In this document: in pieces, positions 43,426-51,804 of the stretch
Numbering within the stretch: position 1 is the stretch's first letter
Layout: each line of letters opens with the position of its first letter
Assembly (NCBI GenBank): GCA_947628185.1
Contig: CANQYW010000003.1
Coordinates: forward strand, 62,001 to 126,000
Source of the DNA: an uncultured Oscillospiraceae bacterium
Lineage (GTDB): Bacteria; Bacillota; Clostridia; Oscillospirales; Oscillospiraceae
Direction of reading: 5' to 3'
DNA length: 64,000 nucleotides
Position numbers and translations under genes: made by a program
The notes under the pieces: generated by a model
The model's input: only the letters and a program-made list of their open reading frames with translations
Told to the model about the DNA's origin: nothing
Databases searched by the model: none

Positions 43426-45819
43426 ATGGAAAATAGCGACAACACCACACGGGACGTCTTCATAAGCTACCACACGAACTCCTCCGGGGAGATAGTGCGG
43501 AGGATCTGCGCCGCCCTTGAGGGGGCGGGCATCTCCTGCTGGTACGCCCCCAGGGACGTGGGGGCCAACTACGCCCAGTCCATCGTGGAGGCCATACGCC
43601 GGTGCCGGGTCTTTCTGCTGGTGCTGAACCGGGACTCCAACGAGTCGGCCCACGTCCTCAACGAGGTGAACTGCGCCTTTGACAGGTTCCGTAACCGGGA
43701 GGACATAACACTCCTCCCTTTCAAGATCGACGACTGCGCCATCAGCGACGACGTATATTATTACCTCGGCAGGATCCACATAATGAACGGCGCTCTGCCG
43801 CCGGAGCTCCAGAGGATACAGGAGCTGGTGGACAGGGTGTCCCACATTTTAAACCACCTGCCCACAAAATCTGTGAGCCTCCCCGCCGTCCCCCACGTGA
43901 GCTCCCCCGCCACATATAGGCTCACGGGGGTCATGGCCCGGCCCGACAGCCGTTTCGTGGGCCGGGAGCGGGAACTCCGGGAGATAGAGGATAAACTTCG
44001 CGAGTGCGGAAAGCTCTTTCTCGTGGGCATGGGCGGCATAGGCAAGAGCGAGATAGCCAAGAAGTACATAACGGATCACCGGGGCGAGTACGACGTGGTG
44101 CTCTGGGTCACATTTGACAGCTCCATCCGCCGGACGCTCCTCAGCGACTTCTCCTTCCCCGTTGAGGGGCTCTCCAGGGGCGACTACCCGGAGGACAGCG
44201 ACGGCGACTACTTCCAGCGAAAACTCCGCATTCTCCGGGAGATATGCGACCGGCGGGTGCTAATAGTGCTCGACAATTTCGACGTGCCCTCCGACCCCGA
44301 CCTCGAGGACTTCACCTCCGGGGACTACGGCGTTATATTCACCACCCGGTACCGCCAGGAGAACTCCTCCCTCCCGGAGGTGGAGATCCGGGAGATGTCG
44401 GAGGAGGGTGACCTCTTGGCGCTATTTAGGGCGGAGTACACCCGGGGCCTCGACGAGGCCGCGCTCGGGGATGTCCGCCGGATAATCGGACTTCTCAACG
44501 GGCACACACTCAGCGTGAGGCTTGTGGCCTCCGCCATGCAGCACCGGCGCATAAAACCCTCGGCGATGGCGGAGCTCCTATCCTCCGGGGCCTCCTCCAT
44601 GGCGCGGGAGAACGTGAAAGCCGCGGACATGATATTCGGGCGTCTCCGGGAGGTCTTTGAGCTCTCCACACTGAGCGGGGACGAGCTCTACATCCTTGAA
44701 AATCTCTCCCTCATCCCCCTCAGCGGCGTGGAGGTGGAGACGTTCTTCACCTGGTGCGGCGCGGAGGACTACGACGTCATAGACGGTCTCATCCAGAAGA
44801 GCTGGGTGATACACGACCCCGTCACGGACATGGTACATCTCCACCCGCTCATCTCGGACCTCGCCGCCGAGAGGGGCCGGGAGGACCCCTCCTGCTGGGA
44901 AAAACTCATGGGGAGTATCTCGAGTGAGGCGGAGGGCTCGGACCAGAGGTCCTTCTCCTTCAAGGAACTTCTCTACGGCTGCGCCCGCCGCGCCTGTGAG
45001 GTCATCCCGGAGAGCTCCGGCCTCTGGCGGGACGCCGTGGCTGCCAACGCGCTCCTCACAAAACACATGGCGAGATACCGGGAGAGCGCGGCCCTCTACG
45101 CAGAGCTCCTGGAGGGCGAGAGCGACAGGGCCCGCCGGGCGAACCTATATGGCACCATCGCCCACTGCCTCACCCCCTTCGCCCTGGAGGATCCGGAGGC
45201 CTGCCTCCAGCCGGCCCTTAATGGGTACGCGCTCCTCAAAGACATACCGGTGGATGAGCTCACCCACCAGGAGGGCGTGGAGCTCGTCTTCCTCCTAAAT
45301 AGACTCACCGAGATAAATAGGAACATCGGGAACCTCGATGACGCCGTGGAGTACGCCCGCCGGGCCATAGCCATCGCCGGGAGATTCGCGAGGCAGTCGC
45401 CCCAGAAGAGCACCGGCTGGTGCAAATACCACCTGGCGGCCACGCTCCTGCTGCGGGGGGACCTCCCGGAGAGCCGGCGCGAACTCGAGGAGGCGCTGGA
45501 GCTCTTTGATGAGATATCGGACAGTTGGTCCGCCATGTACGCCCGGGACCTCCTGAGTCAGGTGCTCTGCGGCCTCGGGGAGCTTGACGAGGCCCTCCGG
45601 CAAAATACCCGCGCCGGTGAGGAGATCTCCGGCCGCTACGGGCCGGAACACTTCGACACGGCCAAGAACCTCCAGGGCCGGGGAGATATCCTCCTTGCCA
45701 TGGGTGAGGGGGCGAAGGCAAAACTTCTCTACGCCGAGGCCGCCAGGATATACCAGAAACTCAATTTTGTGAAGGCGGCGGAGGCCGCCCTCGCCCTCTC
45801 CGCCCGGTGCGGTGAGTGA
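43426..45819 (+). CDS. TIR-NB-ARC-TPR protein (NLR-like STAND)
   Basis: A 797-aa multidomain protein. TIR domain at residues 10-140 (DVFISYHT; CWYAPRDV at 38-45; putative NADase Glu80 in SAHVLNEVNCAF). NB-ARC from about 175: VGRERELREI, P-loop GMGGIGKS at 201-208, Walker B VLIVLDNFD near 278-286, FTTRY sensor near 305, GHTLSVRLVA, then a winged helix with LHPLI in the MHD position near 465. TPR-like helical repeats fill 580-790 (AVEYARRAIAIAGRF, ESRRELEEALELFDEI). Expected to oligomerise on sensing a trigger and then use TIR to cleave NAD. ATG 43426 has GGAGGGG upstream. Confidence 0.93.
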   Translation: MENSDNTTRDVFISYHTNSSGEIVRRICAALEGAGISCWYAPRDVGANYAQSIVEAIRRCRVFLLVLNRDSNESAHVLNEVNCAFDRFRNREDITLLPFKIDDCAISDDVYYYLGRIHIMNGALPPELQRIQELVDRVSHILNHLPTKSVSLPAVPHVSSPATYRLTGVMARPDSRFVGRERELREIEDKLRECGKLFLVGMGGIGKSEIAKKYITDHRGEYDVVLWVTFDSSIRRTLLSDFSFPVEGLSRGDYPEDSDGDYFQRKLRILREICDRRVLIVLDNFDVPSDPDLEDFTSGDYGVIFTTRYRQENSSLPEVEIREMSEEGDLLALFRAEYTRGLDEAALGDVRRIIGLLNGHTLSVRLVASAMQHRRIKPSAMAELLSSGASSMARENVKAADMIFGRLREVFELSTLSGDELYILENLSLIPLSGVEVETFFTWCGAEDYDVIDGLIQKSWVIHDPVTDMVHLHPLISDLAAERGREDPSCWEKLMGSISSEAEGSDQRSFSFKELLYGCARRACEVIPESSGLWRDAVAANALLTKHMARYRESAALYAELLEGESDRARRANLYGTIAHCLTPFALEDPEACLQPALNGYALLKDIPVDELTHQEGVELVFLLNRLTEINRNIGNLDDAVEYARRAIAIAGRFARQSPQKSTGWCKYHLAATLLLRGDLPESRRELEEALELFDEISDSWSAMYARDLLSQVLCGLGELDEALRQNTRAGEEISGRYGPEHFDTAKNLQGRGDILLAMGEGAKAKLLYAEAARIYQKLNFVKAAEAALALSARCGE

Positions 45820-45853
45820 ATCGACGACCCTTTGACGCGCCGATATGGGGTGA

Positions 45854-45883
45854 TTGACAAAGCCCCGGGGACTGTGTTAAAAT
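45854..45883 (+). promoter_or_regulatory. Promoter of the RNase J operon
   Basis: TTGACA (45854-45859), 18-base spacer, TAAAAT (45878-45883). It implies a leader of about 230 bases before the start codon. Confidence 0.8.
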
Positions 45884-45978
45884 AACTTAGATGGGATATA
45901 ATCCTTTTATTGGGATATATGTGCTCAACAGCACTTAATATATTATTTTTATTGAACGTTATAGAGTAAGTCATTGTT

Positions 45979-46034
45979 CAGCGCCGGATGATGGCGGCGG
46001 GGGCGATTCAGGGTCCTCTCCCCCGCCGGTGCTG
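45979..46034 (+). ncRNA. Structured element in the RNase J leader
   Basis: GGCGGGGG (45996-46003) pairs with CCCCCGCC (46020-46027), and the flanking CAGCGCC (45979-45985) with GGTGCTG (46028-46034), leaving a one-sided bulge of 10 bases. No T run follows closely, so it is not a simple terminator. I do not recognise it as a known riboswitch. Confidence 0.5.
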
Positions 46035-46126
46035 GGCTTGCTCGTCTGTGCTTTCCGGGCCTCTTATTTTGTCAATTTTGCCCCAGCGCAATTTTATTAC
46101 ATAATCATATCAAAGGAGAAATGTTA

Positions 46127-47794
46127 GTGTCATCAAAGGAAAAACTGAAAATCATCGCCCTGGGCGGGCTCAACGAGATCGGCAAGAACATGTACGTCTA
46201 CGAGTACGGACAGGATATCATCGTGGTGGACTGCGGGATAGGTTTCCCGGACGACGACATGTACGGTATCGACTCCGTCATACCGGACATCACCTACCTC
46301 ACGAAGAACGCGGACAGGGTCCGGGGCATAATCCTCACCCACGGCCACGAGGACCACATAGGCGCCATGCCCTTCGTGATGGACGAGCTCATGAGCGTGC
46401 CCGTCTACGCCACTCCCCTCACCTGCGCGCTTGTCAACATTAAGCTACAGGAGCACGGCACCGCGAGCCTCGTCACCATGAACCCCGTGAAGGCCGGCGA
46501 GACCATAAAGTGCGGCTGCTTTAAGATAGAGTTCATCCATGTGAACCACTCCATCCCGGACTCCGTGGCCCTGGCCATCAAGACCCCCGTGGGCGTCATA
46601 ATCCACACCGGGGACTACAAGATAGACACCACCCCCATCGACGGCGGCATGATAGACCTCGCCCGCATAGGCGAGCTGGGCAAGAAGGGGGTCCTGGCCC
46701 TCGTGACGGACTCCACGAACGTGGAGAACCCGGGCTACTCCCTCTCCGAGAGCGTCGTGGCGGCGAACTTTGAAAATCAGTTCAAGGACTTCCACGAGCG
46801 CATAATCGTCACCACCTTCGCCTCAAACGTCCACCGCCTACAGCAGGTAATAAACTGCGCCAAGAAGTACGGCCGGAAGGTGGCCGTCACCGGCCGGAGC
46901 ATGGAGAACGTACTCAGGGTGGCAACTGAATTGGGGTACATGGACATTCCCCAGGGGATATTGGTCGACATAAACCAGATAAAGGGCCTCCCCAAGGACA
47001 AGATCGCGATAATCACCACCGGCAGCCAGGGGGAGACAATGAGCGCCCTCCACAGGATGGCTTTCTCGGAGCACCGCCAGGTGGAGATAATGCCCGGGGA
47101 CAAGATAATAATCTCCGCCTCCGCCATACCCGGCAACGAGAACTCCATCAGCGAGGTCATTGACGAGCTCTTCCGCAAGGGGGCGAGCGTCGTATATGAG
47201 CGGAGCGCCTTACTCCACGCCTCCGGCCACGCCTGCCGGGAGGAACTGAAGCTCATGCTGGCGCTGGTGAAACCTAAGTTCTTCGTGCCGGTCCACGGGG
47301 AATATAGGCACCTCAAGATACACGCGGACCTCGCCAAATCCATGGGCGTCCCGGCAAATAACGTGGTGATCAGCGACATCGGGCGTGTCATCGAGATGAG
47401 CGGCAGATCCGTCAAGTTGGAGGGCTCCGTCCCCTCGGGACAGGTATTTGTGGACGGCACGGGCGTGGGCGACGTGGGGAGCGTCGTCCTGCGGGACAGG
47501 AAACACCTGGCCTCGGACGGTATGCTGGTAGTGGTCATGAGTCTATCCAGCTTTGACGCGGGCCTCGTCTCCGGGCCGGACATCATAACCCGCGGGTTTG
47601 TGTACGTCAAGGAGGCCGACGAGCTCATACGGGAGCTCAAGGAGATCGCCGTGGAGGTGGTGACCACCTGCAACGCCCGCCGCGCCAGGGACTGGTCCGG
47701 CATAAAGGCCACGTTGAAGAGCCGCCTCTCGGACTACCTCTACAAGAAGACGAAACGCAACCCCATGGTACTGCCCGTTATCATGGAGGTATGA
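46127..47794 (+). CDS. rnj: Ribonuclease J
   Basis: Metallo-beta-lactamase/beta-CASP nuclease with endo- and 5' exonuclease activity in mRNA decay and rRNA processing. About 555 aa: KIIALGGLNEIGKNMYVYEY, the zinc motif THGHEDHIGAMPF, HTGDYKID, beta-CASP TGRSMENVLRVA and TTGSQGE, SGHACREELKLMLAL, PVHGEYRHL, and a C-terminal domain. The ATG at 46121 is only two bases from AAAGGAG; GTG 46127 is eight bases from it and is preferred. Followed by an ArsC-like gene. Confidence 0.95.
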   Translation: MSSKEKLKIIALGGLNEIGKNMYVYEYGQDIIVVDCGIGFPDDDMYGIDSVIPDITYLTKNADRVRGIILTHGHEDHIGAMPFVMDELMSVPVYATPLTCALVNIKLQEHGTASLVTMNPVKAGETIKCGCFKIEFIHVNHSIPDSVALAIKTPVGVIIHTGDYKIDTTPIDGGMIDLARIGELGKKGVLALVTDSTNVENPGYSLSESVVAANFENQFKDFHERIIVTTFASNVHRLQQVINCAKKYGRKVAVTGRSMENVLRVATELGYMDIPQGILVDINQIKGLPKDKIAIITTGSQGETMSALHRMAFSEHRQVEIMPGDKIIISASAIPGNENSISEVIDELFRKGASVVYERSALLHASGHACREELKLMLALVKPKFFVPVHGEYRHLKIHADLAKSMGVPANNVVISDIGRVIEMSGRSVKLEGSVPSGQVFVDGTGVGDVGSVVLRDRKHLASDGMLVVVMSLSSFDAGLVSGPDIITRGFVYVKEADELIRELKEIAVEVVTTCNARRARDWSGIKATLKSRLSDYLYKKTKRNPMVLPVIMEV

Positions 47795-48126
47795 TGAACA
47801 TACAGATATTCGGCAAGTCGAAGTGTTTCGACACGAAGAAGGCCGAGCGGTACTTCAAGGAGCGGCGGATAAAGTTCCAGTCCGTGGACATACTCCGCTA
47901 CGGCCTCAGCCCCCGGGAGTTCGACTCCGTCCGGCGGGCGGTGGGGCTGGAGAACATGATAGACCCCAAGGCCAAGGGGGCGGAGGTGCTAAAGTACCTG
48001 GCCCTCGATGAACAGAAGGCGGAGAGGCTATTTGAGGACCAGAGCCTAATAAAGACCCCGGTGGTGAGGAACGGCAAGTCCGCCACCGTGGGCTACTGCC
48101 CCGAGGTCTGGAAGACTTGGGAGTAA
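47794..48126 (+). CDS. ArsC/Spx family thioredoxin-fold protein
   Basis: A 110-111 aa protein of the arsenate reductase-like family. NIQIFGKSKCFDTKKAERYF gives the single redox Cys, and later LFEDQSLIKTPVVRNGKSATVGY has the cis-Pro motif (TPVV). Without a CxxC and without ars genes it is closer to YffB/Spx-type proteins; true arsenate reduction is doubtful. The start (ATGATG) overlaps the RNase J stop codon, so it is cotranslated. Confidence 0.8.
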   Translation: MNIQIFGKSKCFDTKKAERYFKERRIKFQSVDILRYGLSPREFDSVRRAVGLENMIDPKAKGAEVLKYLALDEQKAERLFEDQSLIKTPVVRNGKSATVGYCPEVWKTWE

Positions 48127-48192
48127 ACCGAGATGAGGGCGAGGCTTTCGCCCTCATTGGCTAATATACACTTATAGATTAGGAGGATGGCT

Positions 48193-49809
48193 GTGAGGAT
48201 CACATTCATCGGCGCTGTCCATGACGTCACCGGGAGCCGGACGCTGCTGGAGGCCGGCGGCCACTATGTGCTCATCGACTGCGGAATGCGCCAGGGCACA
48301 CCGGGCTTTGAGAATATCGAGATGCCGGTGCCGCCCGCCAAGATAGAGTGCGTCCTTCTGACGCACGCCCACGTGGACCACTCCGGGAACCTGCCTCTTC
48401 TCTATAAAGAGGGGTTCCGTGGGGCCGTCTACTCGACGGAGGCCACGAGGAACCTCTGCGAGATAATGCTCCGTGACTGCGCGAACATACAGGTCTCCGA
48501 GGCGGAGTACGCCACCCGAAAGGCCCGGCGGGCCGGTGAGCCAGACGTCAAGCCCCTCTTTGACCTCATGGACGCGGAGGGCGTCTTGAAACTCTTCCGT
48601 GGCACAGAGTACGGCAGGGTCATAAGGATAAACGAGAACATGGCCGTGCGTTTCTCGGACATAGGTCACCTCCTGGGGAGCTCCGCCATCGAGGTATGGC
48701 TCTCCGAGGGGGACACGGAGCGGAAGATAGTCTTCTCCGGGGACGTGGGCAACACGGACCAACCCATAATATGCGACCCCAGCTACGTGGAGCGGGCGGA
48801 CTACGTGATGATCGAGTCCACCTACGGCGACCGGCTCCACGGCGAGCGCCACGAGTGCGTGAGGACGCTGGCGGACTTCATCCAGAGGACCCTCGACCGG
48901 GGCGGGAACGTCATAATCCCCTCCTTCGCCGTGGGACGGACCCAGGAGATACTATATTTCATCCGGGAGATAAAAAACGAGGGCCTGGTCCGCGGCCACG
49001 ACGGGTTCCCCGTATATGTGGACAGCCCCCTCGCGAATGAGGCCACCAGCGTCTTCATGCAGTGCGACACCTCCTACCTCGACCCCGAGACCCGGGCGGT
49101 GATGGCCGAGGGCGTGAACCCCCTGGTCTTTGACGGCCTGCGCCTCACCACCTCCACCGACGACTCCCGGGGCCTCAACACCGACATGGAGCCCAAGGTC
49201 ATAATCTCCGCCAGCGGCATGTGCGACGCGGGCCGCGTGCGGCACCATTTGAAATATAACCTCTGGCGGCCTGAGTGCTTGGTGCTCTTTGTGGGCTATC
49301 AGGCGGCGGGGACCCTGGGGCGCATCATCTACGACGGCGCCAAGAGCGTGAAACTCTTCGGCGACGAGGTGGCCGTGGAGGCCGAGATAGGTTTCCTCCC
49401 CGGCGTCAGCGGCCACGCGGACAGGGACGGGCTCCTCGATTGGATGAGCGGTTTCACGGAGAAACCCCGGAAGGTGTTCGTGAACCATGGGGACGAGGCC
49501 GCCTGCGAGGAGTTCGCCCGCCTATTGCGGGAGGACCTGGGGCTCGACGCCTACGCCCCCTACTCCGGGACGGAGTTCGACCTCGCCGCCGGTGAGTTCA
49601 TAAGGGTCACCGAGGGCGTCCGGTACGAGAAGAGGAGCGCCGTCAAGGAGTCCCCGGCGAGACGCCGGGCCAACGACGCCTTCGCGAAACTCATAGAGGC
49701 CGTGGAGCGCCTCGCGAAGACGGCCCGGGACTGCGACGGCATGGCCACCAAGGACCTTGCCCGGTTCACCTCCCTCGTCAACAGCATAAACGACAAGATG
49801 AAAAGGTAG
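48193..49809 (+). CDS. MBL-fold/beta-CASP RNA nuclease (CPSF-like)
   Basis: A 538-540 aa metallo-beta-lactamase enzyme with RITFIGAVHDVTGS at the N-terminus, the zinc motif THAHVDHSGNLPLL, GHLLGSSAIEVW, FSGDVGN, the beta-CASP segment ESTYGDRLHGE, PSFAVGRTQE, and PKVIISASGMCDAGR, then SGHADRDGLLDW and NHGDEAACEEF. This is the archaeal/CPSF-like branch rather than RNase J. The ATG at 48187 touches the AGGAGG site; GTG 48193 is six bases from it and is preferred. RNA target unknown. Confidence 0.88.
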   Translation: MRITFIGAVHDVTGSRTLLEAGGHYVLIDCGMRQGTPGFENIEMPVPPAKIECVLLTHAHVDHSGNLPLLYKEGFRGAVYSTEATRNLCEIMLRDCANIQVSEAEYATRKARRAGEPDVKPLFDLMDAEGVLKLFRGTEYGRVIRINENMAVRFSDIGHLLGSSAIEVWLSEGDTERKIVFSGDVGNTDQPIICDPSYVERADYVMIESTYGDRLHGERHECVRTLADFIQRTLDRGGNVIIPSFAVGRTQEILYFIREIKNEGLVRGHDGFPVYVDSPLANEATSVFMQCDTSYLDPETRAVMAEGVNPLVFDGLRLTTSTDDSRGLNTDMEPKVIISASGMCDAGRVRHHLKYNLWRPECLVLFVGYQAAGTLGRIIYDGAKSVKLFGDEVAVEAEIGFLPGVSGHADRDGLLDWMSGFTEKPRKVFVNHGDEAACEEFARLLREDLGLDAYAPYSGTEFDLAAGEFIRVTEGVRYEKRSAVKESPARRRANDAFAKLIEAVERLAKTARDCDGMATKDLARFTSLVNSINDKMKR

Positions 49810-49815
49810 TTTTCT

Positions 49816-51567
49816 ATGCACACCCGAGATTTCCACAAGGACAGCGTCCTCAAAATATTTCTGAGTTACTTCAGGCCCCACCTGGGGCTCTTCACCCTGG
49901 ACATGGCCTGCGCCCTCATGATCTCCCTGGTGGACCTGGCCTTCCCCTACGTCTCAAGGCTCTGCCTATATGAGCTCATACCAGAGAGCCGCTACAGGGC
50001 CTTCTTCGCGGTGCTGGTGGTGATGGTGCTCTCCTACATACTCAGGGCCTTCTTCCAGTTCGTCGTCACCTACTGGGGCCACAGTTTCGGCACCATCGTG
50101 GAGGCGGACATACGCCAGGACCTATTTGAACACCTCCAGACCCTCTCCCTGAGCTTTTTCGACAAGAACCGCACGGGCCGGCTCATGAGCCGCCTCACCT
50201 CCGAGCTCTTCGACATAACGGAGCTGGCCCACCACGGGCCGGAGGACCTGTTTATCTCCGGCGTCACCATTGTGGGGGCTATGGCGATACTCTTCACCAT
50301 CCAGTGGCGGCTGGCGCTTGTTATGCTCGTCCTCATACCCATATTCATAGCTGTTGTGAGCGTCAACCGCCGGGCCGTCATGCGGGCCTCCATGAAGGTG
50401 AAGGAGACTAACGCCGTCATAAACGCGGACATAGAGTCCGGCCTCTCCGGTATGCGCACCGCCAAGGCCTTCACCAACGAGGAGACGGAGCACAAGAAGT
50501 TCCTCCGGGCCAACGACGAGTTCCGGGTCTCCAAACGGGGCCACTACAAGGCCATGGGCAAGCTCAACGCCTCCATGGAGTTCTTCCTGGGCGTGATGCC
50601 CGTGGTGGTCATTGGCGTGGGCGGGCTCCTCATCATGGACGGCAAGATGGACTACGTGGACCTCATAACCTTCAGCCTCTACACCAGCACATTCATAACG
50701 CCCATGCGGAAACTCTCCAACCTCTCGGAGATGCTGGTCTCGGGGCTGGCGGGCCTCCGGCGGTTCGTGGAGCTCATGCAGGTGGAGCCGGAGATAGAGG
50801 ACAGCCCCGGCGCGGGTGAACTCCGTGACGTCCGGGGGGATATAGATGTCCGGGACGTGAGTTTCACCTACGAGCGGGAGGACACAGCCGTCCTCCACCA
50901 TGTGTCGCTCCACGTCTCTCCCGGGGAGACCGTGGCCGTTGTGGGTCCCTCCGGCGGCGGCAAGACGACGCTATGCAGTCTCATTCCCAGGTTCTACGAC
51001 GTCACCGAGGGCAGCATACTGATTGACGGCACGGACATTCGTGACGTGACCCAGCGCTCCCTCCGGCGGAACATAGGCGTCGTACAGCAGGACGTCTTTC
51101 TCTTCGCCGCCAGCATATACGACAACATCCGCTACGGCCGCACCGACGCCACCCGGGCGGAGGTCATAGAGGCGGCGAAACGCGCCGAGATATACGAGGA
51201 CATAATGGCCATGCCCGACGGCTTTGACACCTACGTGGGCGAGCGGGGCGTCCTCCTCTCCGGCGGACAGAAACAGCGCATATCCATAGCGCGGGTATTT
51301 TTGAAGGACCCGCCGGTGCTCATCCTCGACGAGGCCACCTCCGCCCTTGACAGCGTCACCGAGGAGCGGATACAGCGCGCCTTCGACGAGCTCTCCCGGG
51401 GGCGCACGACAGTCATAATCGCCCACCGGCTCTCAACCGTGCGGAACGCCAGCAGGATAGTTGTGATCCGGGACGGCGTCATCACCGAGGAGGGTACCCA
51501 CGAGGAGCTCTTAGCGCTAAACGGCGACTACGCGAACCTCTATAGAACGCAAAACCTGCACAAATAA
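49816..51567 (+). CDS. ABC exporter, fused permease and ATPase
   Basis: A 583-aa half-transporter that should act as a homodimer. An N-terminal six-span domain (LFTLDMACALMISLVDLAFP; SYILRAFFQFVVTYWGHSFG) precedes the ATPase: Walker A GPSGGGKTT, Q-loop NIGVVQQDVFLFA, signature LSGGQKQR, Walker B VLILDEATSALD, H-loop IAHRLST. Multidrug or lipid exporter type; substrate not readable. It starts 6 bp after the beta-CASP nuclease gene. Confidence 0.93.
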   Translation: MHTRDFHKDSVLKIFLSYFRPHLGLFTLDMACALMISLVDLAFPYVSRLCLYELIPESRYRAFFAVLVVMVLSYILRAFFQFVVTYWGHSFGTIVEADIRQDLFEHLQTLSLSFFDKNRTGRLMSRLTSELFDITELAHHGPEDLFISGVTIVGAMAILFTIQWRLALVMLVLIPIFIAVVSVNRRAVMRASMKVKETNAVINADIESGLSGMRTAKAFTNEETEHKKFLRANDEFRVSKRGHYKAMGKLNASMEFFLGVMPVVVIGVGGLLIMDGKMDYVDLITFSLYTSTFITPMRKLSNLSEMLVSGLAGLRRFVELMQVEPEIEDSPGAGELRDVRGDIDVRDVSFTYEREDTAVLHHVSLHVSPGETVAVVGPSGGGKTTLCSLIPRFYDVTEGSILIDGTDIRDVTQRSLRRNIGVVQQDVFLFAASIYDNIRYGRTDATRAEVIEAAKRAEIYEDIMAMPDGFDTYVGERGVLLSGGQKQRISIARVFLKDPPVLILDEATSALDSVTEERIQRAFDELSRGRTTVIIAHRLSTVRNASRIVVIRDGVITEEGTHEELLALNGDYANLYRTQNLHK

Positions 51568-51570
51568 GCA

Positions 51571-51624
51571 AAAAAGCAAAAAAGCCGGGGGGAGACCACT
51601 TCGCACGGAAGTATCTCCCCTCGG
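51571..51624 (-). terminator. Terminator of tRNA-Gly
   Basis: On the minus strand a long stem (CCGAGGGGAGA with TCTCCCCCCGG, inner ACTTC/GAAGT) is followed by TTTTTTGCTTTTTT. It may also serve the ABC gene that ends at 51567. Confidence 0.88.
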
Positions 51625-51630
51625 GTCATA

Positions 51631-51706
51631 TGGAGCGGCTTACGAGGCTCGAACTCGCTACCTCCACCTTGGCAAGGTGGCGCTCTACCAGATGAGCTAA
51701 AGCCGC
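51631..51706 (-). tRNA. tRNA-Gly (anticodon GCC)
   Basis: A 76-base cloverleaf on the minus strand: acceptor GCGGCTT/AAGCCGC, D arm AGCTCATCTGGTAGAGC, anticodon stem CCACC/GGTGG with loop TTGCCAA, T arm GCGAG-TTCGAGC-CTCGT, discriminator T and encoded CCA. A consensus promoter lies directly upstream. Confidence 0.97.
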
Positions 51707-51725
51707 GTTTATCGGAGCGAGGACT

Positions 51726-51754
51726 ATTATATATTCTTTTCTCCGATTTGTCAA
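51726..51754 (-). promoter_or_regulatory. Consensus promoter of tRNA-Gly
   Basis: On the minus strand TTGACA (51749-51754), 17 bases, TATAAT (51726-51731). Both hexamers are perfect. Confidence 0.93.
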
Positions 51755-51756
51755 CC

Positions 51757-51800
51757 AAAAAACGGGGGAATTTTTGAGCGAATTCAAAAATTCCCCCGTT
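51757..51800 (-). terminator. Terminator of the topoisomerase-sda operon
   Basis: On the minus strand AACGGGGGAATTTTTGAATT pairs with the matching arm on the other side of a short loop, then TTTTTT. It ends right at the -35 of the tRNA promoter. Confidence 0.88.
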
Positions 51801-51804
51801 TCTC

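Larger units (their letters stand above)
45820..46126 (+). other. Long intergenic region and RNase J leader
   Basis: About 300 bases between the TIR gene and RNase J. It carries a strong promoter at 45854-45883, a small hairpin GTGCT-CAAC-AGCAC (45921-45934), a large GC-rich structure at 45979-46034, and AAAGGAG before the start codon. No open reading frame of note. Confidence 0.7.

Noticed and set aside
47794..48126. True arsenate reductase
   Set aside because: No ars genes nearby and no arsenate-reductase-specific catalytic context; the wider ArsC/Spx family is the safer call.
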